The notes beneath the pieces were generated by a model. The model was given only the letters and a program-made list of their open reading frames with translations, had not been told where the DNA came from and did no database searches. Source: Ilumatobacteraceae bacterium (lineage in GTDB: Bacteria; Actinomycetota; Acidimicrobiia; Acidimicrobiales; Ilumatobacteraceae). Taken from it: DNA of 10,662 nucleotides. A program made the position numbers and the translations under genes. The first letter of the stretch is position 1; every line of letters starts with the position of its first letter. Where the stretch lies: NCBI GenBank assembly GCA_023253435.1, contig JALRGJ010000031.1, forward strand, positions 1 to 10,662. The letters run 5' to 3'. Below, in pieces: positions 1-6,513 of this stretch.

Positions 1-192
1 CAACTATTTCGAGGCGCAGGCGTTTTGCTTGCTGATTCACCAGAAAGTCCCGCAACATTGCGTGAACGTGTCACGTCGCCGAACGGAACAACAGCTGCAG
101 GACTGGCTCAATTCGAGGCTGCTGGACTTCGTGAAATCGTGAACAAAGTAGTGCGGGCGGCGGCTGCACGAAGCGAGGAATTAGGCAAATAG
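1..192 (+). CDS. proC: Pyrroline-5-carboxylate reductase, C-terminal end (partial)
   Basis: Only the last 63 codons are visible; the frame is open at base 1 and stops with TAG at 190-192. ProC reduces pyrroline-5-carboxylate to proline with NAD(P)H in the cytoplasm. The visible part matches the all-helical C-terminal dimerisation domain of the family: the signature RERVTSPNGTTAAGLAQFE, then a helical tail ending in RAAAARSEELGK. The SPxGTT-AGL motif lines the active site in known ProC structures, so the identification rests on a diagnostic segment. The NAD(P)-binding Rossmann part lies outside the window. The gene is followed by a 223-bp gap containing a hairpin terminator, so it is probably not co-transcribed with the next gene. 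Confidence 0.86.
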   Translation, partial: QLFRGAGVLLADSPESPATLRERVTSPNGTTAAGLAQFEAAGLREIVNKVVRAAAARSEELGK

Positions 193-249
193 ACCCGCAA
201 AAATTCTGCCGATGGATTTGTGAATTTCGCCAAGGCTCGGTGTAGTGTT

Positions 250-265
250 TGTGACACAGGTCACC
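250..265. promoter_or_regulatory. CRP/FNR-family operator-like palindrome
   Basis: TGTGA-N6-TCACC lies in the gap after proC and matches the classical CRP/GlxR half-sites (TGTGA-N6-TCACA) at 9 of 10 fixed positions. Its core, GTGAC-ACAG-GTCAC, is also a perfect 5-bp inverted repeat and could instead be an RNA hairpin. It lies about 150 bp upstream of the DUF62 gene, which is far for direct control of that gene's proposed promoter. No CRP-family gene is visible in the window. Confidence 0.35.
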
Positions 266-316
266 GGAGACGGGTTAACTGGATCCGGGAGTCGCGCTCA
301 GCAATGAGCAGCGCCG

Positions 317-360
317 AAAGGGCTGGTGCCGTCGGGGGGTTGGCACCGGCCCTTTTCGTT
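317..360 (+). terminator. Intrinsic-terminator-like hairpin
   Basis: A 14-bp stem runs from AAAGGGCTGGTGCC (317-330) to GGCACCGGCCCTTT (342-355), with one G-U pair. The 11-nt loop contains six consecutive G. It is followed by TTTTCGTTT. The stem is G+C-rich and the downstream run T-rich, as expected for Rho-independent termination of the proC transcript. The A-rich foot on the 5' side means it could also work in reverse. Smaller inverted repeats lie upstream (CCGGA 264-268 with TCCGG 284-288; CTCA-GCAA-TGAG 298-309), so the 3' UTR or a separate short RNA may be structured. I recognise no riboswitch class. Confidence 0.7.
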
Positions 361-403
361 TCTTCCGAACAGATTGCATTCATGCATCACCTCATATCGG
401 TAA

Positions 404-409
404 TAGCGT
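404..409 (+). promoter_or_regulatory. Predicted -10 box of a leaderless promoter (DUF62 gene)
   Basis: TAGCGT fits the actinobacterial TANNNT -10 consensus. It ends 6 nt before the ATG at 416, so transcription would start at or next to the start codon. There is no Shine-Dalgarno sequence upstream of this ATG, which agrees with leaderless translation. The wider string AATAGCGTG recurs at the same place upstream of rex. No convincing -35 box is visible. Confidence 0.5.
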
Positions 410-415
410 GACCAC

Positions 416-1273
416 ATGCGTCATCACGTCTCACTACTCACTGATTACGGGTGGACCGATGAATTTGTTGGCGTTGTAAAAAGTGTGATTGCAGACATTG
501 CTCCTCATGTGCGAATCACAGATCTCACACATGGTGTTCCACCCTTTGATGTTCGTGCAGGTTCTCTTGCGTTGGCGCGTGCAGTGCAATATGTACCTGC
601 TGGCGTGATCATGGCTGTAGTTGATCCAGGTGTTGGCTCTTCTCGTCGAGCAATAGCTGTTGAAGTACAAGGCGGCGAGGGAATTTTTCTCGGGCCAGAT
701 AACGGTTTACTTGCTCCGGCAGTTGCTATGGCGGGAGGAGCTGACCGCGCTTTTGAGTTGAGCAATACGGAACTTCATTTTTCTGCTCCGGGTACAACGT
801 TTGCCGGAAGAGATATTTTTGCACCAGTTGCAGCATTTTTGTGCAATGGAGGATCACTTGAAGAAGTTGGTCAAGAAATTGATACGGCTTCTGTGATGCC
901 AGGTTTGGTACCACTCCCGTCCACAGATAGTCATGAGACTTATGGAGAGGGAATGAAGTGTGAAGTGACATGGGTTGACACGTATGGCAACTGCCAACTC
1001 AATGTTGGACCAGATGACATCTCATCACTTGGCCCTGTTGTACGAGTAGTCATAGATGACGATGTACGTAGTGCATCTGTGGTTTCCCATTTTGCAGAAA
1101 TCACAGATGGCGCCGTTGGAGCGGTGGTTGATTCTTACGGGATGATCACTCTTGCGGTGGATAGAGGTTCAGCTGCACACTTGCTCAAACTTGAGGCGGG
1201 AGATGCTGTTGCCCTATATGGCGGAAATAGCGATCCTGTGGCAACTCCCATCAATTTGAGAACTGAGAAGTAA
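416..1273 (+). CDS. DUF62-family SAM hydroxide adenosyltransferase (SAM hydrolase) homologue
   Basis: This 285-residue protein is of normal family length. Characterised relatives split S-adenosylmethionine with water into adenosine and methionine; other relatives are the fluorinase FlA and chlorinase SalL. The two domains of the family are visible. The N-terminal one has LLTDYGWTDEFVGVVK (7-22), VDPGVGSSRRAIAVEV (69-84), FLGPDNGLL (91-99) and TFAGRDIFAPVAA (128-140). The C-terminal barrel has VDTYGNCQLNV (187-197). Asp70 and Arg77 fit the hydrolase Asp-Arg-His triad, but the position normally held by His, between TF and GRD, is Ala130. The residue equivalent to FlA Tyr77 is Asp70, so it is not a halogenase-like site either. 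The ATG at 416 was chosen for its match to family N-termini; it has no Shine-Dalgarno and is probably leaderless. A small membrane ORF follows 9 bp later. Confidence 0.88.
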   Translation: MRHHVSLLTDYGWTDEFVGVVKSVIADIAPHVRITDLTHGVPPFDVRAGSLALARAVQYVPAGVIMAVVDPGVGSSRRAIAVEVQGGEGIFLGPDNGLLAPAVAMAGGADRAFELSNTELHFSAPGTTFAGRDIFAPVAAFLCNGGSLEEVGQEIDTASVMPGLVPLPSTDSHETYGEGMKCEVTWVDTYGNCQLNVGPDDISSLGPVVRVVIDDDVRSASVVSHFAEITDGAVGAVVDSYGMITLAVDRGSAAHLLKLEAGDAVALYGGNSDPVATPINLRTEK

Positions 1274-1282
1274 GGTTCGAAT

Positions 1283-1369
1283 ATGCGTCCGGCTACAACA
1301 TTGACCATCGCCCTTCTTTTGGGCATCATCATGGGTGCAGCAATCATCAATATCTTGATGCTCAAGTAA
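1283..1369 (+). CDS. 28-aa single-pass membrane peptide (small ORF)
   Basis: ATG at 1283 opens 28 codons ending with TAA at 1367-1369. AAGG at 1272-1275 gives a Shine-Dalgarno-like site 7 nt upstream, overlapping the stop codon of the DUF62 gene. The peptide starts Met-Arg-Pro. It then has one uninterrupted hydrophobic stretch (about residues 7-27, rich in Leu, Ile, Ala and Met) with a GxxxG helix-packing motif (Gly14, Gly18), and ends in Lys28. This is the profile of a single transmembrane helix. It fills the gap between the DUF62 gene and the acyl-CoA ligase gene, both on the same strand, with 9 and 25 bp to either side, so it is probably co-transcribed with them. Function is unknown. A chance reading frame is possible, but the ribosome site, composition and fit in the gap argue for a real gene. 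Confidence 0.55.
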   Translation: MRPATTLTIALLLGIIMGAAIINILMLK

Positions 1370-1394
1370 GAGAGAATTTGGAGAGGAAAACATC

Positions 1395-2882
1395 ATGAAT
1401 ATTTCCTCAATTATCGACAATCACCCCGACACTTCTGTTGCAATCATCAGTCGTGGGAGAGAAACCACATACGGCCAATTGCGAGATCAAGTAGCTGCAA
1501 TGCGAGGCAGTCTGCAAAAACTTGGAGTTGAAAAGGGCGATGTTGTTGCTTTGCTCTGTGGCAACAGTAGGTATTTCGTCGTTTCGTACTTGGCAGCTGT
1601 AGGAATTGGGGCAATTGTTTCGCCGCTCAACCCCACAAGTCCTGCTCCTGAGATTGAAAAAGAACTCACAGTTGTTACCCCTGTAGCCGTCGTGCTGGAG
1701 CCAGTGGCAACTGCTGCTTGGAACCTCATTCCGTCTATTACTCGTGATGCGGTTCGAATTGTGATTACCACGGAGGGAAATGAAGTTGAGGGTTCACTTA
1801 CTATTGATGAACTTCTCCATGGTGATCCTGTCCCGCGGATTGAAGTAGAGGCATCGCACCCAGCTGTATACATGTTCACTAGCGGTACTGCAGGTTCTCC
1901 AAAAGCAGCAGTTCTCACGCACAACAATCTTTTGACCAATATCCATCAGGCAGATGTTGCTGAACATATTTTGCCTACAGATGTTGTCTTTGGTGTTCTT
2001 CCTTTGTTCCACATCTTTGGTTTAAATGTGATCTTGGGAACCACATTTGCTGGAGGTGGTTCTGTTGTTTTGGTGCAGCGGTTTGATCCCATTGCCACTA
2101 TTGAAACAATTGCTGAACGCGGAATAACCATCATGGTGGGTGCTCCCACAATGTGGATGGCTCTTGCTCAGTTAGATCATCCAACCCCGCATTCGTTTAA
2201 AGGTGTGCGTTTGGCATTGTCTGGCGCCGCAAAATTGCCAGAACAAGTCAGTCACTCTTTAAGTGCTCGTTTTGGAATTCAGGTGCAAGAGGGATACGGA
2301 CTCACTGAAGCATCACCACTTGTCACGATGTCGATAGGAATGGCTTGGACGCCGGGCTCTATCGGAAGACCTGTACCAGGAATCGAACTTCGCATAGTTG
2401 ATGAAAATGGTGGCGATGTTCTTCGCGGAGACAGCGGAGAAATTTGGATCCGTGGAGAAAATATTTTTGCCGGCTATCTCAACGATCCAGAAGCCACAGC
2501 TCGAGTCATTACTCGCGACGGTTGGCTAAAAACTGGCGACATCGCAGTAGTGGACGAAGACGGTCAGCTGTACATGGTGGACAGAGCAAAAGATCTGATC
2601 ATTGTTTCTGGTTTTAATGTTTTCCCAGCTGAAGTAGAAGGCATCCTTGCATCGCACCCGGATATTTCCGAAGTAGCAGTTGTAGGAACTCCTCACCCAC
2701 ATACTGGTGAGGCGGTTCGTGCTTATGTTGTATCTCGTCAGGGTGTTCATCTCGACGAAGACGCAATCATCGATTACTGCCGAACCAAACTGGCCAGATA
2801 CAAGTGCCCATCCAAGATTTTGTTTGTTGACTCCCTGCCAAAGAATTTGTCGGGCAAGGTGCAGCGTTACGCTCTGCGTTAA
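1395..2882 (+). CDS. ANL-superfamily acyl-CoA ligase (AMP-forming)
   Basis: This 495-residue protein activates a carboxylic acid with ATP to an acyl-adenylate and transfers it to CoA. The core motifs are in order: the phosphate-binding loop YMFTSGTAGSPKAA (159-172); the A5 motif GYGLTE (300-305, with Glu305 for Mg-ATP); TGD with Asp382, which binds the ribose; the hinge region RAKDLIIVSG (397-406); and the C-terminal LPKNLSGKVQR with the adenylation Lys488. A strong Shine-Dalgarno, GGAGAGG (1380-1386), lies 8 nt before the ATG, in contrast to the leaderless-looking DUF62 gene. At 495 residues it is slightly short, like medium- and long-chain fatty acyl-CoA synthetases of the FadD type and aryl-CoA ligases. 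The substrate cannot be read from sequence. The stop overlaps that of the convergent membrane-protein gene. Confidence 0.92.
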   Translation: MNISSIIDNHPDTSVAIISRGRETTYGQLRDQVAAMRGSLQKLGVEKGDVVALLCGNSRYFVVSYLAAVGIGAIVSPLNPTSPAPEIEKELTVVTPVAVVLEPVATAAWNLIPSITRDAVRIVITTEGNEVEGSLTIDELLHGDPVPRIEVEASHPAVYMFTSGTAGSPKAAVLTHNNLLTNIHQADVAEHILPTDVVFGVLPLFHIFGLNVILGTTFAGGGSVVLVQRFDPIATIETIAERGITIMVGAPTMWMALAQLDHPTPHSFKGVRLALSGAAKLPEQVSHSLSARFGIQVQEGYGLTEASPLVTMSIGMAWTPGSIGRPVPGIELRIVDENGGDVLRGDSGEIWIRGENIFAGYLNDPEATARVITRDGWLKTGDIAVVDEDGQLYMVDRAKDLIIVSGFNVFPAEVEGILASHPDISEVAVVGTPHPHTGEAVRAYVVSRQGVHLDEDAIIDYCRTKLARYKCPSKILFVDSLPKNLSGKVQRYALR

Positions 2883-3604
2883 CGGCGTTTGGTTGCGTTG
2901 CTGGCAACAAGAAATCCAATAAACAAAACAACTATTCCTGCCAACAATGTGATGGCAAAAGATCTATCTGCACCAAGTCGGGCAGAAAAAGTTCCGCTTG
3001 CGGAAAGAATTGCTGCGCCGGCAGCAATGAAAACATTTCCTAGTGCTAACAGGCGCGGAGACATCACATTACGAACAGCGGCGGTAGTCACGGCCGGCGT
3101 TGCCCCTCGGAGAACACGCCACGCAGACCACGCCGCTCCACCAAAAATGATGAGTGCCGGGATTGACGACCCGACTGCAGCCAATATGCGAGGCAGTGCA
3201 TCGAAATGCTCACTGCCCTTTGGAAGAGTTGTGGGGTTAATCGTTCCGTGAAGTGGGCTTGTTGCAATGACACCCAATGCAAAGCCGGTGAAGACAAGTA
3301 GTGATCGCATCACAGCGTTTCCTATCTTTTCGCCGGCCAAGAGGTACACCGTTCCCAGCCCCAGCCAAGGAACATTGACAATTGCTCCAAAGGCAAAAAA
3401 CATTCGGAATGAGGCTGAACTCCAACCGCGCGCCTCAGCCCACCACAAACTGAGCGAGGCGATTGCGAAGAGCACCATGGCGATTGTCCATGCCAATTCG
3501 TGTGGTCGGCGGCGTCGTAACCAGCGATCCCAGGTGCTGAGACCAAAGGCAATGGCAACAATTGCCGAGGAGGCAGCCAGAGCAGTGTTGAACGTCACGC
3601 CCAT
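2879..3604 (-). CDS. Polytopic membrane protein, about seven helices, unknown function
   Basis: This 241-residue protein, read from the ATG at 3604, is dominated by hydrophobic segments at about residues 7-23, 38-56, 66-88, 99-115, 137-157, 181-199 and 212-233. Short basic loops (WLRRRRPHE near 26-34) and a basic end (ATKRR) sit between or after them, consistent with a seven-helix integral membrane protein. The frame stays open upstream as far as 3706 with other possible starts. The ATG at 3604 is preferred because the first helix starts right after it and because longer versions would run over the rex promoter. I see no metal-binding or catalytic signature and do not recognise the family. 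The gene is divergent from rex, sharing the operator-containing gap, and convergent with the ligase gene, overlapping at TTAA. Confidence 0.75.
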   Translation of the reverse strand: MGVTFNTALAASSAIVAIAFGLSTWDRWLRRRRPHELAWTIAMVLFAIASLSLWWAEARGWSSASFRMFFAFGAIVNVPWLGLGTVYLLAGEKIGNAVMRSLLVFTGFALGVIATSPLHGTINPTTLPKGSEHFDALPRILAAVGSSIPALIIFGGAAWSAWRVLRGATPAVTTAAVRNVMSPRLLALGNVFIAAGAAILSASGTFSARLGADRSFAITLLAGIVVLFIGFLVASNATKRR

Positions 3605-3630
3605 TGAGGCTAGGCGGAGGCGAACGGACT

Positions 3631-3648
3631 TCGTGAATGCGTGCACTA
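3631..3648. promoter_or_regulatory. Rex operator (ROP) candidate
   Basis: TCGTGAATGCGTGCACTA matches the Rex consensus TTGTGAACGCGTTCACAA at 14 of 18 positions, with the central GTGAA-N-GCGT-N-CAC skeleton intact. It sits immediately upstream of the predicted rex -10 box, so bound Rex would block RNA polymerase. This is the position expected for autoregulation, which is known for the Streptomyces rex-hem operon. The other side faces the divergent membrane-protein gene, whose start is 27 bp away. Confidence 0.65.
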
Positions 3649-3653
3649 GGCAA

Positions 3654-3659
3654 TAGCGT
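3654..3659 (+). promoter_or_regulatory. Predicted -10 box of rex-hem promoter
   Basis: TAGCGT (TANNNT type) ends 7 nt before the rex ATG at 3667, suggesting a leaderless transcript. The surrounding AATAGCGTG is identical to that upstream of the DUF62 gene. The Rex operator candidate ends 5 bp upstream. Confidence 0.5.
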
Positions 3660-3666
3660 GTGGGTG

Positions 3667-4356
3667 ATGTCGGATACCCCCCGCCGCAAAATTCCCGAGG
3701 CTGCACTCGGTCGTCTGCCCATTTATTTGCGCATTCTCACAGACCTCATTGTTAATGAGACATCTCAAGTTTCTTCTGAGCAACTTGCAGATTTAGCGGC
3801 AGTCAATGCCGCCAAGGTGCGCAAAGATCTTTCTTACTTGGGCACATATGGCACACGCGGGGTTGGCTACGACGTGCAATATCTCACTTATCAAATTCAA
3901 CGTGAACTTGGTCTTAATCAATCATGGCCAGTTGTCATTGTTGGTGCCGGAAACCTGGGACAAGCACTTGCCAATTTCTCTGGTATCACAGAACGCGGAT
4001 TCCACGTAGTGGGCATTGTCGATAAAGACACGTCAAAGCTGGAAACTGTGGTGGGTGGAGTTCGAGTCAAGCATGCTGATGAGTTGTCACAGATTGTTCA
4101 ATCAAAAAATGTAAGTATTGGCATCATCGCTACTCCGGCTGATCACGCACAAGACGCTGCCGATTCATTAGTAAAAGCTGGTGTTGGTTCCATTATGAAC
4201 TTTGCGCCGATTGTGTTGAATGTTCCTGCAGGAGTGAACGTTCGAAAAGTGGATCTCGCACTTGAATTACAAATACTGAGTTACTACGAGCAATGCCGTC
4301 ATGAGGGCCGTGGAATTGGATCAACTGGTGACCATTCCGATTCAGTGAGTGCCTAA
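3667..4356 (+). CDS. rex: Redox-sensing transcriptional repressor Rex
   Basis: Rex is a cytoplasmic dimer that represses its targets when NAD+ is abundant and leaves DNA when NADH binds. The 229-residue protein shows both domains. The N-terminal winged helix starts at KIPEAALGRLPIYLRIL and includes LADLAAVNAAKVRKDLSYLG, the recognition region. The Rossmann domain has GAGNLG (93-98), with Asp119 at the end of the second strand to hold the adenine ribose. The C-terminal LELQILSYYEQ gives the domain-swapped helix. The ATG at 3667 gives the family's usual N-terminus; the in-frame ATG at 3637 would add ten residues and run through the operator and -10 box, so it is rejected. hemA follows after 6 bp, a pairing typical of actinobacteria. 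Confidence 0.95.
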   Translation: MSDTPRRKIPEAALGRLPIYLRILTDLIVNETSQVSSEQLADLAAVNAAKVRKDLSYLGTYGTRGVGYDVQYLTYQIQRELGLNQSWPVVIVGAGNLGQALANFSGITERGFHVVGIVDKDTSKLETVVGGVRVKHADELSQIVQSKNVSIGIIATPADHAQDAADSLVKAGVGSIMNFAPIVLNVPAGVNVRKVDLALELQILSYYEQCRHEGRGIGSTGDHSDSVSA

Positions 4357-4362
4357 ACCACC

Positions 4363-5622
4363 ATGTCCATTGTTGTCATTGGGGTAAATCACCGAACAAG
4401 CCCGGTGAAGCTTCTCGAGAAGTTAACGATTACTGAATCTTCAATTCCCCGAGCTCTTGCGCATCTCACTGGGCTGAGTGATATTCGTGAAGCTGTGGTT
4501 CTTTCTACCTGTAATCGCACTGAGGTGTATGCAGTGGTGGAGCGTTTCCATAATGCGTACACAGACATCACTCAGTTTTTGTGCAACGTCAGTGGATTAC
4601 CAGAACATGAGATCGCGCCACATTTGTACAGTCAGCATGAAGACGATGCAGTGTCTCATCTCTTTGGAGTTGCTGCAGGTTTAGATTCTGCGGTTCTTGG
4701 GGAGACTGAAATAGTTGGGCAAGTGCGTGACGCATGGGAAACAGCAATGGATGAAGGGTCTTCAAGAAGCACTCTCAACTTGTTATTCCGATACGCGCTT
4801 GAAGTAGGTAAGCGTGCCCGAACTGAAACAGGGATTAGTAGGTCAACAGCTTCTGTCTCACATGCGGCAGTGGAGATGGCAGAAGACATATTGGGCTCGT
4901 TGTCTGGTAAGCGAGTGCTTGTTGTTGGTGCTGGCGAAATGGGAGAAGGTGTGGCAACTGCGTTGTCACGTGAGGGTGCTTCACAGATCACGGTTATTAA
5001 TCGCACTGCATCGCGTGGCGAAGCTCTCGCTGAAAAAGTGGGAGCTCGTGTTTCTAATTTTGCTCATTTAGAGACGGAGATTTCTAGTGCCGATGTGGTT
5101 GTTGCGTGCACTGGAGCAGGAACTCCTGTGATTACACATGAACTAGTGGAGAGTGCTCGAAGCGGAATTACTGCACCAATTTTGTTTGTTGATATTGCTC
5201 TCCCAAGAGATGTAGAGGCATCAGTCAACGATCTACCTGGAGTGACCTTACGAGACCTCGATCACCTCAGTGAATGGGCTCAACGAGGTCTGGAACAACG
5301 AGAGTCAGAGGTCATTCAAGTGCGCGGAATCATTGCTGAAGAACTTCAGCGTTTTGACAGCGATCAAACTCAGCGTCAAGCCGCACCACTTGTTGCTCAG
5401 TTGCGAGAAGTTGTAGAGAGCATCAGATTGGCAGAACTAGAGCGATTTAGTTCAAAGGTGTCTGAAATGACTGATGAGCAGCAGAGCATTGTGGATTCGG
5501 TGACAAAGGCCATTGTTGCCAAGGTCTTGCACAGTCCATCCGTGAGTCTCCGTGAGGCTGCTGGCACCCCACAGGGTGAGCGATTGGCAGCAGCGGTTCG
5601 AGATTTGTTTAATCTCGATTAA
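4363..5622 (+). CDS. hemA: Glutamyl-tRNA reductase
   Basis: HemA reduces glutamyl-tRNA(Glu) with NADPH to glutamate-1-semialdehyde, the first committed step of C5-pathway heme synthesis. The 419-residue protein has VIGVNHRTSPV at the N-terminus, the catalytic Cys50 in LSTCNRTEVYAV, and the substrate-domain signature DSAVLGETEIVGQVRDAW. The NADPH-binding Rossmann motif is VVGAGEMG (187-194), and a long helical C-terminal dimerisation domain follows. Length and motifs are normal and no key residue is missing. It starts 6 bp after rex with no strong Shine-Dalgarno and ends 5 bp before hemC, so it is read from the rex promoter. Its product is passed to HemL, encoded at the other end of the operon. 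Confidence 0.97.
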   Translation: MSIVVIGVNHRTSPVKLLEKLTITESSIPRALAHLTGLSDIREAVVLSTCNRTEVYAVVERFHNAYTDITQFLCNVSGLPEHEIAPHLYSQHEDDAVSHLFGVAAGLDSAVLGETEIVGQVRDAWETAMDEGSSRSTLNLLFRYALEVGKRARTETGISRSTASVSHAAVEMAEDILGSLSGKRVLVVGAGEMGEGVATALSREGASQITVINRTASRGEALAEKVGARVSNFAHLETEISSADVVVACTGAGTPVITHELVESARSGITAPILFVDIALPRDVEASVNDLPGVTLRDLDHLSEWAQRGLEQRESEVIQVRGIIAEELQRFDSDQTQRQAAPLVAQLREVVESIRLAELERFSSKVSEMTDEQQSIVDSVTKAIVAKVLHSPSVSLREAAGTPQGERLAAAVRDLFNLD

Positions 5623-5627
5623 CACAT

Positions 5628-6512
5628 ATGTCCACATTCAGAATTGCCACACGCTCAAGCGCTCAGGCTCGCGCACAGTCTGAGTTTGTTGGGACGCTCC
5701 TTGAGAAGGTGTGTGGAGCATCTATTGAATATGTGTATGTAGATACACAAGGCGATCTCAATGCCACCACACCGCTGCATCAAATGGGTGGTCAAGGTGT
5801 GTTTGTGAAAGAAGTGCAGAGAGCAGTTCTCGATGGTCGGGCTGATCTTGCAGTTCACTCCGCAAAAGATCTTCCCTCACAAGTCGCAGACGGGCTCACA
5901 ATTGGTGCCGTAGGGGAGCGACGCACACCAAATGATTGTTTAGTGGGAAATAAATTGTCATCTCTTGCTTCCGGTGCAACTGTTGCAACCGGTTCAGTCC
6001 GTCGTCGTGCGCAGTTGCAACAACTACGACCAGATCTCAACTTTGTGGATCTTCGGGGCAATATCCAAACACGTCTCTCTCGCATTCCTGAGAATGGGGC
6101 AATTGTGATGGCTGTTGCTGCGTTAGAAATTCTTGGGCTGAATGATCGCATCGCTGAAGTATTAGATATTGAGACTGCAGTACCAATGGTGGGTCAAGGG
6201 TCTGTTGCCATTGAATGTAGAACTGATGATGAAACGGCACTGTCAGCGCTCAGTCAAATTGATCATTCCGCCAGCAGACGCGCAGTTGAAGCTGAACGAG
6301 CATTTCTCGCCGAGCTTGGGGCAGGTTGTTCAATGCCAGTAGCTGCACATCTTTCTTCTCAAGGTGTATTTCATGCATTTATGGCATCTGAGGACGGAAT
6401 AAGTTGCGTACAAATTGAAGGTGTCATTGGTGATTCCGATGATCATCGAGTGATTGGTGCAGCAACAGCAGCAGAATGCAGACAACGTCTGCAACAGACC
6501 AACGAGTCCTGA
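5628..6512 (+). CDS. hemC: Hydroxymethylbilane synthase (porphobilinogen deaminase)
   Basis: HemC joins four porphobilinogen molecules into linear hydroxymethylbilane. Of 294 residues, the diagnostic parts are RIATRSSAQARAQ at the start, then DTQGD, GGQGVFVKEVQRAVLDG, and VHSAKDLPS with the catalytic Asp81. Next come ATGSVRRRAQL and DLRGNIQTRL. Cys234 in LGAGCSMPVAAH covalently carries the dipyrromethane cofactor. All three domains are complete. Five bp separate it from hemA and one bp from hemD, so expression is tightly coupled. A 7-bp inverted repeat (6477-6493) in the last codons has no T-run after it. Confidence 0.97.
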   Translation: MSTFRIATRSSAQARAQSEFVGTLLEKVCGASIEYVYVDTQGDLNATTPLHQMGGQGVFVKEVQRAVLDGRADLAVHSAKDLPSQVADGLTIGAVGERRTPNDCLVGNKLSSLASGATVATGSVRRRAQLQQLRPDLNFVDLRGNIQTRLSRIPENGAIVMAVAALEILGLNDRIAEVLDIETAVPMVGQGSVAIECRTDDETALSALSQIDHSASRRAVEAERAFLAELGAGCSMPVAAHLSSQGVFHAFMASEDGISCVQIEGVIGDSDDHRVIGAATAAECRQRLQQTNES

Positions 6513-6513
6513 A

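Noticed and set aside
300..360. 6C RNA on the minus strand (C6 loop)
   Set aside because: The reverse complement shows one hairpin with six C in its loop, but the actinobacterial 6C RNA has two such hairpins and I find only one.
220..411. 63-codon + strand frame in the proC-DUF62 gap
   Set aside because: It starts on GTG without a ribosome site and runs straight through the terminator hairpin; composition is low in protein-like pattern.
2889..3656. Plus-strand frames of 120 and 129 codons opposite the membrane gene
   Set aside because: They are antisense shadows of a gene with clear membrane-protein composition.
3637..3666. Upstream in-frame ATG for rex
   Set aside because: The extra residues are encoded by the operator and -10 box and do not match Rex N-termini.
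3605..3706. Longer N-terminus for the minus-strand membrane protein
   Set aside because: It would cover the rex promoter and start codon and adds non-membrane residues with Gly-Gly-Gly/Pro-rich content; the ATG at 3604 is directly before helix 1.
6477..6493. Inverted repeat TGCAGAC-AAC-GTCTGCA near the hemC end
   Set aside because: Seven-bp arms with a 3-nt loop, but no T-run follows and it lies within hemC codons one step from hemD; not a credible terminator.
6454..6513. N-terminally extended hemD start with a Gln-rich leader
   Set aside because: This part is hemC coding sequence in another frame; the ATG at 6514 gives the family N-terminus and tight spacing.
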